Shown piece by piece: positions 16,943 through 25,076 of a stretch of 64,000 nucleotides of DNA (within the stretch, counting starts at the first letter, position 1; each line of letters begins with the position of its first letter). The DNA is from Janthinobacterium sp. TB1-E2. Its GTDB lineage: Bacteria; Pseudomonadota; Gammaproteobacteria; Burkholderiales; Burkholderiaceae_D. The notes beneath the pieces were generated by a model. The model made no database searches, was not told where the DNA came from, and saw nothing but the letters and a program-made list of their open reading frames with translations. The stretch is from contig NZ_CP142523.1 of NCBI RefSeq assembly GCF_036885605.1, positions 2,976,001-3,040,000 on the forward strand. The letters are read 5' to 3'. The position numbers and the translations under genes are program-made.

Positions 16943-19606
16943 ATGAGCATCAACCTCAAGACGCTGATCAGCAAGCTCAATGACACCAGCCGTACCGCCG
17001 CCACCCGCGCCGCCGGCATTTGCGTCGGCCTCGGACAATACGAGGTCGACCTGGAACACCTGTTCCTGGCCCTGCTGGAACAGCCGGCCAGCGACTTTGC
17101 GCTGATCGCCCGCCACAGCGGCATCAGCGTCAGCATGCTCGAAGCGGACTTGCAGGCCGAAGTGGCGCGCCTGCAGACCGGCAATGCGCGCACCCCCGTG
17201 TTTTCGCCCCGGCTGCCGAAGCTGTTTGAAAACGCCTGGCTGATCGCGTCGCTCGACGTGCAGGCGGGCCGCCAGGCCAGCATCCGCAGTGCGCATCTGC
17301 TGCAGGCGCTGCTGACCGACCCTGAATTGGCGCAGCTGGCTTACCGGGGCTCGAAACTGTTCAACAAATTCAAGCTCGACGACTTGAAGCATAACCTCGA
17401 CAAGATCACGCAAGGCTCGCAGGAGGCGGCAGGCGCTTCGGCTGCCGATGGCGAGGGCGGCGAGGGAGGAGGAGACCCCGTCGGCGAACTGGCAGGGCGC
17501 GCGGCCGCGTCGAAAACTCCGGCGCTGGACCAGTTCACCACCAACCTGACGGCGCGCGCGCGCGACGGCAAGGTCGATCCGGTGATCGGCCGCGATGCGG
17601 AGATCCGCCAGGCCATCGATATCCTGATGCGGCGGCGCCAGAACAACCCGATCCTGACGGGCGAGGCGGGCGTGGGCAAGACGGCCGTGGTCGAAGGGCT
17701 GGCCCTGCGCATCGCGCTGGACGACGTGCCCGATGTATTGAAGGGCGTCGAGATCCATACGCTGGACATGGGCCTGCTGCAGGCCGGCGCCAGCGTCAAG
17801 GGCGAGTTCGAGAACCGTCTGAAAAACGTCATCGACGAAGTCAAGAAAAGCCCGCACGCCATCATCCTGTTCATCGACGAAGCGCACACCATGATCGGCG
17901 CAGGCGGCACGGCCGGCCAGAACGACGCGGCCAACCTGCTCAAGCCGGCATTGGCGCGCGGCGAGCTGCGCACGATTGCCGCCACCACCTGGGGTGAATA
18001 CAAGAAGTATTTTGAAAAGGACGCCGCGCTGGCGCGCCGCTTCCAGGTCGTCAAGATCGAGGAGCCGAGCGAGGAACTGGCCTGCGCCATGTTGCGCGGC
18101 ATGGCGCCGCTGATGGAAAAGCATTTCAATGTGCGCATCTATGACGAAGCCATCACCGAAGCGGTAAGGCTGTCGCACCGCTACATCATGGGACGCCAGC
18201 TGCCCGACAAGGCCATCAGCGTGCTCGATACGGCCTGCGCCAAGGTGGCGCTGGGCCAGAACGCGACGCCGGCCCTGCTGGAAAACCTGGTCAAAAAACT
18301 CGACCGCATCGACGCCGAAGTCGCCACGCTCGAACGCGAGGAAAAGAGCGGCGGCAACCACCCGGTGCGTCTGAAAGACTTGCGTGAGCAGCGCAGCGCC
18401 GCCGCCGGCGAGCATGCGGCGCTGGCCGCGCGCTGGGAAAACGAAAAGACGCTGACCGGAAAGGTCAGGGCGGCGCGCCAGGACCTGGAAAGCGCCGGCG
18501 TCAAACCGGACGCCAGCCAGGCCGGCGATCTGCAGGCCCTGCTCAAGGACTTGCGCGCGCTGCAGGGCGAAACACCGATGGTGCCGGTGCAGGTCGACGG
18601 CCACGTGGTGGCGGAAATCGTCGCCGGCTGGACCGGCATCCCGCTGGGAAAAATGGTCAAGGATGAAATCCGCACGGTGCTCAAACTGAAGGACATGCTG
18701 GAAGAGCGCGTGCTGGGCCAGTCGCATGCGCTCGAAGCGGTGGCGCAGCGCGTGCGCACCTCGCGCGCCAACCTGGACGATCCGAACAAGCCGAAGGGCG
18801 TGTTCCTGTTCGTCGGCCCGTCCGGCGTGGGCAAGACGGAAACGGCGCTGGCGCTGGCCGATGTGCTGTATGGCGGCGAACGCAAGCTGATCACCATCAA
18901 CATGAGCGAATATCAGGAAGCGCACAGCGTGTCAGGCCTGAAAGGCTCGCCGCCCGGCTATGTCGGCTATGGCGAAGGCGGCGTGCTGACCGAGGCCGTG
19001 CGGCGCAATCCGTACAGCGTGGTGCTGCTCGACGAAGTGGAAAAAGCCCACCCGGACGTGCTCGAACTGTTCTTCCAGGTCTTCGACAAGGGCGTGATGG
19101 AGGATGCCGAAGGGCGCGAGATCGACTTTAAAAACACCATCATCATTCTCACCTCGAACGTCGGCTCGAGCATCCTGATGCAGGCCTGCCTGAATGTGGC
19201 GGCGCCAGACCTGCCGGCGCCGGAGCAGCTGGAGGAAAAGCTTCGCTCGCAACTGATGAAAACCTTCAAGCCGGCCTTTTTGGGGCGCTTGAAAGTGATC
19301 CCGTTCTATCCGATCTCGGACGATGTGCTGGTCAATATCATCGGCCTGAAACTGGGCAAGATCGCCCAGCGCATCGCGGCCAATCACAAGGCCGAATTCA
19401 GCCACGACGAGGCGCTGGTCGAGGCCGTGCTGGCGCGCTGCACCGAAGTCGATTCGGGCGCGCGCAATGTCGACAATATCCTCAACGGCACGGTGCTGCC
19501 CGAGATCGCCGAGTCGGTGCTGGCCAAGATGGCCGAAGGCGCAGCGATTACGAAAATCAAGGTCAGCGCCAGCAAGCAGGGGCAGTTCAAGTACACCATC
19601 AAGTAG
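16943..19606 (+). CDS. tssH: TssH/ClpV, sheath-recycling AAA+ ATPase
   Basis: The 887-residue protein is a Clp-type ATPase. It has an N-terminal ClpV domain (1-~160) that binds contracted sheath, a Gly/Ala-rich linker (~165-185), a first AAA+ domain with Walker A GEAGVGKT at 240-247 and Walker B LFIDEAH near 309-315, a coiled middle domain, and a second AAA+ domain with Walker A GPSGVGKT at 625-632. It disassembles contracted TssBC sheaths. All ATPase motifs appear intact. Confidence 0.96.
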   Translation: MSINLKTLISKLNDTSRTAATRAAGICVGLGQYEVDLEHLFLALLEQPASDFALIARHSGISVSMLEADLQAEVARLQTGNARTPVFSPRLPKLFENAWLIASLDVQAGRQASIRSAHLLQALLTDPELAQLAYRGSKLFNKFKLDDLKHNLDKITQGSQEAAGASAADGEGGEGGGDPVGELAGRAAASKTPALDQFTTNLTARARDGKVDPVIGRDAEIRQAIDILMRRRQNNPILTGEAGVGKTAVVEGLALRIALDDVPDVLKGVEIHTLDMGLLQAGASVKGEFENRLKNVIDEVKKSPHAIILFIDEAHTMIGAGGTAGQNDAANLLKPALARGELRTIAATTWGEYKKYFEKDAALARRFQVVKIEEPSEELACAMLRGMAPLMEKHFNVRIYDEAITEAVRLSHRYIMGRQLPDKAISVLDTACAKVALGQNATPALLENLVKKLDRIDAEVATLEREEKSGGNHPVRLKDLREQRSAAAGEHAALAARWENEKTLTGKVRAARQDLESAGVKPDASQAGDLQALLKDLRALQGETPMVPVQVDGHVVAEIVAGWTGIPLGKMVKDEIRTVLKLKDMLEERVLGQSHALEAVAQRVRTSRANLDDPNKPKGVFLFVGPSGVGKTETALALADVLYGGERKLITINMSEYQEAHSVSGLKGSPPGYVGYGEGGVLTEAVRRNPYSVVLLDEVEKAHPDVLELFFQVFDKGVMEDAEGREIDFKNTIIILTSNVGSSILMQACLNVAAPDLPAPEQLEEKLRSQLMKTFKPAFLGRLKVIPFYPISDDVLVNIIGLKLGKIAQRIAANHKAEFSHDEALVEAVLARCTEVDSGARNVDNILNGTVLPEIAESVLAKMAEGAAITKIKVSASKQGQFKYTIK

Positions 19607-19741
19607 GCACTGCCGCCATGGTGCGTGGAGAGGAGGGGCGCAATCTGTTCACCCGGTTTCAATCGCGCTCCGGTGATATAAATTCCTCGCTACAATAATT
19701 GTTAAATATGCAAAATTTGGTAAACGACTGACGGGAAGCGC
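19607..19741 (+). promoter_or_regulatory. AT-rich gap before vgrG2, probable promoter
   Basis: The 135-bp gap contains an AT-rich run (TGATATAAAT, then TACAATAATTG) unlike the coding sequence around it, and a GGGAAG ribosome site just before vgrG2. It suggests an additional promoter for the vgrG2 effector module. Exact boxes cannot be fixed by eye. Confidence 0.35.
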
Positions 19742-22543
19742 ATGTCATCCACCTCGACCGACAAGATTGCTGACGCGCTGGCTGCTTTCACGAGCGCCAC
19801 GCGGCTGTACGAGTTGACCTACGGCGAGGACGCGGACAGCGGCTTGCTGGTCGAAGCCTTTGCCGCCGACGAGCGGCTGCAGGAGGTCGGCGCGCGCGAC
19901 ATCATCGCCTTGTCCACCAGCGCCCATGTGGCGCTGGCGTCCCTGCTGGGCCAGCCGGCCAGTCTGCACGTCAGCCTGGCGGACGGCACGCGCACCCCAT
20001 TTTCCGGCTATATCAGCGCCGCCGCCACGCTGGGCAGCAATGGCGGCCTGGCGCGCTACCGGCTGCGCATCACCCCATGGCTGTGGTTGCTGACCCAGGC
20101 GCGCAACAGCCGCGTCTGGCAAGACCGCAGCGTGACGGCCATCGTCGACGAGGTCTTGCAGGCGTATGCGCCATACGCGCTGTGGCGCTGGAGCGACGAG
20201 GTGGCGTCATTCATGCAGGAAGCGGGCGAGCGCAGCTATTGCTGCCAGTACCGCGAATCGGACTACGATTTCGTGCGGCGCCTGCTGACGGAAGAAGGGC
20301 TGGCCTGGCGGTTTGACGGTCAGGCCATGATCGTCTTTGCCGACAGCAGCCAGGTGTGCGCCACGCCCGAGGACGCTAGCAGTGCGCAAGGCGGCGGCTT
20401 GCGCTTTCATGGCGCCCGCGTCGGCGAGCCGGGCGACAGCGTGCAGGCCTTGAGCGCGCGGCGCAGCCTGCAGGTGGGCCTGAGCAGCGTACTCAGCTAT
20501 GACTACAAGGCGAAAAAGGCCGTGGCCGCCAGCGTGCCGACCAACACGGCGCTCGGCGGCAAGAATGCGCCTATGCTGGAAAGCTACGATACGCCGGGTC
20601 AGTACTGGTACGCCAGCGCCGCCCAGGCGCAGCGCTACGCGCAGTTGCAGATGCAGGCGCATGAAGCGCGCGCCCAGCTGTGGCAAGCGAGCTCGACCGT
20701 GCGCACCCTGCGCGCCGGCACGCGCTTTACCCTGACGCAGGGGCCATTGCCGCCCGCCGATGGCGCCGCGTCCGAATATGTCGTGCTGCGCGTGGCCAGC
20801 ATCGGCGTCAACAACCTGCCGGCGCCGGCACTGGAGGGATTGGCGGAACTGTTCGGCCCGATACCGGAATTGCTGGAGGAAACCGTGGCGCAGTGGGGCG
20901 ACGGTTTTCCCGATGTCGCCGCCGCGATCGCGCAGGCACAAGCCAGCGGTTACGCCAACTGCATCGAGATGATCAGCGCAAGCACGCCGTGGCGTCCGCT
21001 GCAGGATGGCAACGATGCGCGCCAGCACGCCACGCCGACGGCCCTGGGCAGTCAGAGCGCCATCGTCGTGGGAGCCGATGGCCAGGACGCGGCCAGCGGC
21101 GCCGATGAAATCTATTGCGACAAGCTGGGCCGGGTGCGCATCCGCTTTCACTGGCAACAGGAAACGGCTGCGACCTGCTGGGTGCGCGTGGCGCAGCGCG
21201 CGGCCGGCGGCGGCATGGGCAGCCAGTTCCTGCCGCGCATCGGCCAGGAAGTGCTGGTGCAATTTTTGGAAAACGATATCGACCGGCCCGTCATCGTCGG
21301 CGCGCTGTACAACGGCCAGGGCGAGGGCGGAAGCAAACCGACCCCGGGCGGTGTTGGCGGCGAGCCTGGCGACGCCGGCGTGTTCCAGCCCGCACACGAT
21401 CACGCTGTGGCGGGCCAGGGCAATCTGGCGGGCGGCAACAGTCCCTTGTGGCATGGCGCCGCCGGAGCCAGTGCGGCGCACCGCAATGCCGGCGCGCAAT
21501 GGGGCATCCGCAGCAAGGAGTTCGGCAAGGCGGGAGGAGCGGCGGGCTACAACCAGCTGTTGTTCGACGACACGGACAGCCAGGGCCGGGTACAGCTGAA
21601 AAGCAGCCATGCGGCCAGCGAACTCACTCTTGGCCACTTGATCCACGGCGCCGACAATTACCGGGGCAGCCTGCGCGGCGCGGGCGCCGAATTGCGCACC
21701 GATGCGTATGGCGCGGTGCGGGCCAAGGCGGGCTTGCTGGTGAGCAGCTATGTGCTCAGGCACGAGGCCGCGCAACGCGAGCCGGCCGGCGACAATGCCG
21801 GTGGCATGGCATTGTTGAAGCAGGCTGTACTGCTGGGCGACACCTTCAGCCAGGCCGCACAAACGCATCAAACGGTGGCCTACGCCAGCCATGTCGGCGC
21901 CAGCGCCGCCAATGCCAGCGAACTTGACGAGCAGGCGGCGCCCCTGAAAGCCATGCAGGCCAGCGTGGCGGGCATGCACGAACAACTGCCGCACACCAAG
22001 GACTCGCTGATCGCGATTGCCGCCCGGGCCGATCTGGGGCTGATCGCCGGCCAAGACCTGCAGCTGGCCAATGGTGAAAGCGTCATCCTGATGAGCGGAC
22101 AGGACACGCAATGGAGCAGCGGTGGCCAGTGGCGATTGCACACGGGCCAGGCCATCGGCATGCTGGGCGGCGCGATGAAGGCCGGGGAGGGTGATGCCGG
22201 GGTGCAGCTGATCGCCGCCCAGGGCACCATCGACGTGCAGGCGCAAGGCGACACCTTGCGGCTCCAGGCGCGCGACGAGGTCAACGTCATCAGCGCCAAC
22301 GCGCATGTCGACTGGGCAGCGCTGAAAAGCATCCGTTTGTCGACGGCGGGCGGTGCCAACATCACGATCGAAGGCGGCAACATCACGATCCAGTGTCCGG
22401 GCAAGATCACCGTATTTGCAGGCAAGAAGAGTTTTATCGGCCCCACGCGCGCGCCGTATGTGATGCCGCCGCTGCCATCGAGCACGTGTAAAAGCTGCAT
22501 TTTGAGCGCCATGCAACAGGGTGCAGCGGGAGTACTGCGGTGA
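19742..22543 (+). CDS. vgrG: VgrG2, T6SS spike protein
   Basis: The 933-residue VgrG has a gp27-like N-terminus (CCQYRESDYDFVRRLLTEEG), a gp5-OB region (IGQEVLVQFLENDIDRPVIV) and a C-terminal DUF2345 beta-helix (ITIEGGNITIQCPGKITVFA). It ends shortly after the helix with a Cys pair (STCKSCIL), so it carries no enzymatic domain. It overlaps the DUF4123 adaptor gene by 4 bp, implying that it delivers the Tle1-type lipase encoded at 25077-27227. Its middle third is almost identical in DNA to vgrG3. Confidence 0.95.
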   Translation: MSSTSTDKIADALAAFTSATRLYELTYGEDADSGLLVEAFAADERLQEVGARDIIALSTSAHVALASLLGQPASLHVSLADGTRTPFSGYISAAATLGSNGGLARYRLRITPWLWLLTQARNSRVWQDRSVTAIVDEVLQAYAPYALWRWSDEVASFMQEAGERSYCCQYRESDYDFVRRLLTEEGLAWRFDGQAMIVFADSSQVCATPEDASSAQGGGLRFHGARVGEPGDSVQALSARRSLQVGLSSVLSYDYKAKKAVAASVPTNTALGGKNAPMLESYDTPGQYWYASAAQAQRYAQLQMQAHEARAQLWQASSTVRTLRAGTRFTLTQGPLPPADGAASEYVVLRVASIGVNNLPAPALEGLAELFGPIPELLEETVAQWGDGFPDVAAAIAQAQASGYANCIEMISASTPWRPLQDGNDARQHATPTALGSQSAIVVGADGQDAASGADEIYCDKLGRVRIRFHWQQETAATCWVRVAQRAAGGGMGSQFLPRIGQEVLVQFLENDIDRPVIVGALYNGQGEGGSKPTPGGVGGEPGDAGVFQPAHDHAVAGQGNLAGGNSPLWHGAAGASAAHRNAGAQWGIRSKEFGKAGGAAGYNQLLFDDTDSQGRVQLKSSHAASELTLGHLIHGADNYRGSLRGAGAELRTDAYGAVRAKAGLLVSSYVLRHEAAQREPAGDNAGGMALLKQAVLLGDTFSQAAQTHQTVAYASHVGASAANASELDEQAAPLKAMQASVAGMHEQLPHTKDSLIAIAARADLGLIAGQDLQLANGESVILMSGQDTQWSSGGQWRLHTGQAIGMLGGAMKAGEGDAGVQLIAAQGTIDVQAQGDTLRLQARDEVNVISANAHVDWAALKSIRLSTAGGANITIEGGNITIQCPGKITVFAGKKSFIGPTRAPYVMPPLPSSTCKSCILSAMQQGAAGVLR
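21048..21720 (+). repeat. Long near-identical segment shared with vgrG3 (copy A)
   Basis: The DNA here, coding the gp5/DUF2345 junction of VgrG2, matches 39010-39680 in vgrG3 almost base for base, including synonymous sites, whereas flanking parts differ much more. Copy B is the corresponding part of vgrG3. This pattern suggests recent gene conversion or duplication. Confidence 0.75.
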
Positions 22544-23463
22544 CGCCCGGCAGCGTTTCGGCATTGCACGGCTGGGTCCGGGCCAGTCTTGGGCGGCAAC
22601 GCCTGCCTTATTTGCTGCTCGACAGTGCGCAGGCCGAAAACAGTCACCTGACGCTGCAGCGCTGGAAAGTGCCGTATGCCTCGCTGTTCGAGGAAACCCA
22701 TGAAGCGAGCCTGCCCGAGATCGCGCCGCTGCTGATATCGCTGTCCGGCCTTGCGCCCGCCATGCTGGAGAAAGTCTGCGACTGGGCCGAAAAGCTCGGT
22801 TACGGCGCGCCTTGCCTGAGCTGGATGGAAAGTCCGTGGCCCTTGCCCGAACTGGCGCGCCATTTGCGCCAGTTTCACGCCGTCGGCCTGAGCGACGAGC
22901 AGCAGATGATGCTGCGCTGGTACGACACGCGCATCCTGCCCGTCTGGCTGGCCTGCCTGGAGCCGCTACAGCGCGAGCAGTTTGTAGCTGGGTTGTTGAG
23001 CTTGCAGTACATCAACCGTTTTGGTGACGTTGCCGTCCTGCTCGATGTCGACACCGCCGGTGCTGCGCCGGACGTTGCGCTGATGGGCTCGCCGCTCATC
23101 CACCTGGACGATGCGCAATACGGCATGCTGGTCGATGCCGGTGACGCCGATACGCTGATCAGTCATTTACGGCGGGTGATCACGGACGAAACCAACGATA
23201 CCCCGCCCCGGCTGCTGTACGAATTCGTTGCCCGCTACCAGCAGCGCGCCCTGGCCGCCGGCATCGACGACCTGGACCGCCAGACGCAATACCTGCTGCT
23301 GGCCCTGTACACCTCCGGCGCCGGCATCGAACACCCCGATTTCATCGCCCTCATGCAAGACCCACCCACCTCTATCGAAAGTTTCTATGAAGCCATGCAA
23401 GCCTTGTCCGACGACGTATGGGAAGCCGGTCCGCCCTTGTGGGGCATTCAACTTGAAGCTTGA
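22540..23463 (+). CDS. DUF4123 effector-adaptor (Tap/Tec type)
   Basis: The 307-residue product matches the DUF4123 adaptor/chaperone family, which loads an effector onto a cognate VgrG: LPYLLLDSAQ near the N-terminus, then FRQFHAVGL-like and MMLRWYDTRILPVWL segments. A helical C-terminal lobe lies at about 207-303. Initiation is at GTG 22540, overlapping the vgrG2 stop. The C-terminal lobe is duplicated as the separate exported protein directly downstream. The partner effector is probably the Tle1-type lipase. Confidence 0.85.
   Translation: MTPGSVSALHGWVRASLGRQRLPYLLLDSAQAENSHLTLQRWKVPYASLFEETHEASLPEIAPLLISLSGLAPAMLEKVCDWAEKLGYGAPCLSWMESPWPLPELARHLRQFHAVGLSDEQQMMLRWYDTRILPVWLACLEPLQREQFVAGLLSLQYINRFGDVAVLLDVDTAGAAPDVALMGSPLIHLDDAQYGMLVDAGDADTLISHLRRVITDETNDTPPRLLYEFVARYQQRALAAGIDDLDRQTQYLLLALYTSGAGIEHPDFIALMQDPPTSIESFYEAMQALSDDVWEAGPPLWGIQLEA
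23158..23447 (+). repeat. Tandem duplicated segment, copy 1 (adaptor C-terminal lobe)
   Basis: This ~290-bp stretch of the DUF4123 gene is repeated at about 23610-23900 with strong similarity at protein level (shared HLRRVITDETNDTPPR, GIDDLDRQTQY and VWEAGPPLW) and recognisable DNA similarity. It is an in-tandem partial gene duplication. Confidence 0.8.
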
Positions 23464-23920
23464 CCGGCTCCCGGCGCTGGCACTGTGCCTGAGTTTGGCC
23501 TTGGTGATTGCCAGCGGCAACGTCGCAGCGCAGACAGCGGTAAAAGCCGCGCCGCAGGCGTCAAGCGCCGTCAAGCACGCCAAGCTGAAACCGGCCGACA
23601 CCGCCAACTTGGTCAGCCATTTGCGGCGCGTGATCACCGATGAAACCAATGACACGCCGCCGCGCGTCCTGAACGCCTTTGTCGCGAAATACCAGCAGCG
23701 CGCGCTCGATGCCGGGATCGATGACCTCGACCGGCAAACGCAATATGTCTTGCTGGCGCTGTATACCTCTGGCAAGGCAATGGAACAGCCCTTGTTTGTT
23801 GAATTCATGAAAAACCCACCCGCATCGCTGGACGCCTTTTACGACGCGCTGCAAGCCTTGCCGAAAACCGTTTGGGAAGCGGGGCCGCCGCTGTGGGAGG
23901 CGTATGAACCCAAGGGATAA
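23453..23920 (+). CDS. Exported stand-alone copy of the DUF4123 C-terminal lobe
   Basis: A 155-residue protein from TTG 23453 has a hydrophobic N-terminus ending in an Ala-X-Ala site (LCLSLALVIASGNVAAQ), so it is probably exported. A short Ala/Lys linker leads into residues 54-150, which are about 70-75 % identical by eye to residues 207-303 of the preceding adaptor. The start is uncertain: in-frame ATGs at 23228 or 23390 would bury the signal and overlap the adaptor. Function unknown. Being periplasmic, it might act as an immunity-like or decoy factor, or it could be a duplicated fragment captured by a signal sequence. Confidence 0.65.
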   Translation: MKLDRLPALALCLSLALVIASGNVAAQTAVKAAPQASSAVKHAKLKPADTANLVSHLRRVITDETNDTPPRVLNAFVAKYQQRALDAGIDDLDRQTQYVLLALYTSGKAMEQPLFVEFMKNPPASLDAFYDALQALPKTVWEAGPPLWEAYEPKG

Positions 23921-23993
23921 GTTACATCTAAGGTTGATGTAATTTTCATTTCAATCTCGGGATGTATTTGGTCAATGAATTTCAGGAACTCAG

Positions 23994-24494
23994 ATGATAA
24001 AAAGGCTATTTCCAAGAAATTTAATCAATGTATTTTTATGTATTTTTATGGCATTTTCAAATACGGCATGTGGCAAGGAAAAAATGGACTTGACAGTCAA
24101 TTTGAGCGCCTACAATCATACCGAGAATGGAATCGGTGGATATGTCGTGACGCTATCAAATGGGTCAAGGGTGGAAGCCGGATTCCTTGCTCCTGGAAAA
24201 GGTGGAGGAGGGATGACTTGCTGCCTTTCCCTGCCGACAATATGGCGTCCGGGAATGACTGCAAATATCATCATGAGTTCAATAGAAAATGGCAAAGAAA
24301 TTCATGTGGAAGAAAGTGTTCCGGTGCCAAAGTACACTGCTGGCGATGCTGGGATGTTCATTGTACATTTTCTGCACAATGGAAGTTATAAGGTATTTGT
24401 GACCAGATACCTGCTGGGACATCGAAAATATCCTCTTTATGGAAAAGAAGCTGAATTGCAGCAAGGCGAGCCGCTTGAGATAATTTGGGAATAA
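23994..24494 (+). CDS. DUF3304-like lipoprotein, putative immunity to the Tle1-type lipase (1)
   Basis: The 166-residue protein has a lipoprotein-type signal (FSNTACGKEK, with the Cys near residue 26) and a beta-rich body with YNHTENGIGGY, GGGGMTCCLSLP and YKVFVTRYLLG motifs, typical of DUF3304-type proteins found beside T6SS lipases. It precedes the Tle1-type gene together with a paralogue. Envelope localisation suits neutralising a periplasm-acting phospholipase. The DNA is visibly more AT-rich than the core genes, a sign of transfer. Family assignment is from memory of motif and context. Confidence 0.65.
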   Translation: MIKRLFPRNLINVFLCIFMAFSNTACGKEKMDLTVNLSAYNHTENGIGGYVVTLSNGSRVEAGFLAPGKGGGGMTCCLSLPTIWRPGMTANIIMSSIENGKEIHVEESVPVPKYTAGDAGMFIVHFLHNGSYKVFVTRYLLGHRKYPLYGKEAELQQGEPLEIIWE

Positions 24495-24547
24495 TTTTTC
24501 TGATATGAATGTTATTTGCGATGAATTATTTTTATTCTTGAGAGGTT

Positions 24548-25045
24548 ATGATGAATTTATTGGGAAAACGATTTTATTGTGTCCTTTTATGTGGGTTTCT
24601 TTTGTTTTCAAATATGGCTTGTGGCAAGGGAAAGATGATGTTACCAGTCAATGTAAGTGGATATAATCATACCGAACATGGGATTGGGGGTTACTTAGTG
24701 ACCTTGTCGACAGGGTCGGAAGTGGAGGTCGGTTATCTCGATGCGGGTTCCGGTGGCGGCGGATACACTTGTTGTCTTGCAATTCCAGCAGTATGGCAGC
24801 CGGGAATGACGGCAACAATCCGCATGAGTACCATAAAAAATGGAAAAGAAATTAGTGTGGAAAAAACCGTCCCAGTGCCTAAGTATGTCTCAAGCGATGC
24901 TGGAAGATTTATAGTACATTTTCTGCACAATGGAAATTATAAGGTATTTGTAACTAAATATGCATTAGGGCACAGAAAGTATCCACTCTCAGGCAAGGAG
25001 GCAGAGCTTGAGCCAGGTGTGCCATTGGAGATTATATGGGAGTAA
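24548..25045 (+). CDS. DUF3304-like lipoprotein, putative immunity to the Tle1-type lipase (2)
   Basis: The 165-residue paralogue of the preceding protein shares YNHTE.GIGGY, GGGGYTCCLAIP, VHFLHNG.YKVFVTKY and the same C-terminus (PLEIIWE). It has the same lipoprotein signal (FSNMACGKGK). Tandem immunity paralogues are common beside T6SS lipase effectors and may give protection against variant toxins of other strains. A GAGAGG ribosome site precedes the ATG. The lipase gene follows after 31 bp. Confidence 0.65.
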   Translation: MMNLLGKRFYCVLLCGFLLFSNMACGKGKMMLPVNVSGYNHTEHGIGGYLVTLSTGSEVEVGYLDAGSGGGGYTCCLAIPAVWQPGMTATIRMSTIKNGKEISVEKTVPVPKYVSSDAGRFIVHFLHNGNYKVFVTKYALGHRKYPLSGKEAELEPGVPLEIIWE

Positions 25046-25076
25046 TTCCAAAAAAATTGTTCATGGAGCTTATATA

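Noticed and set aside
16355..18925. A 856-codon minus-strand frame
   Set aside because: Antisense shadow of tssG and tssH. The sense frames contain the Walker motifs and conserved TssG sequence.
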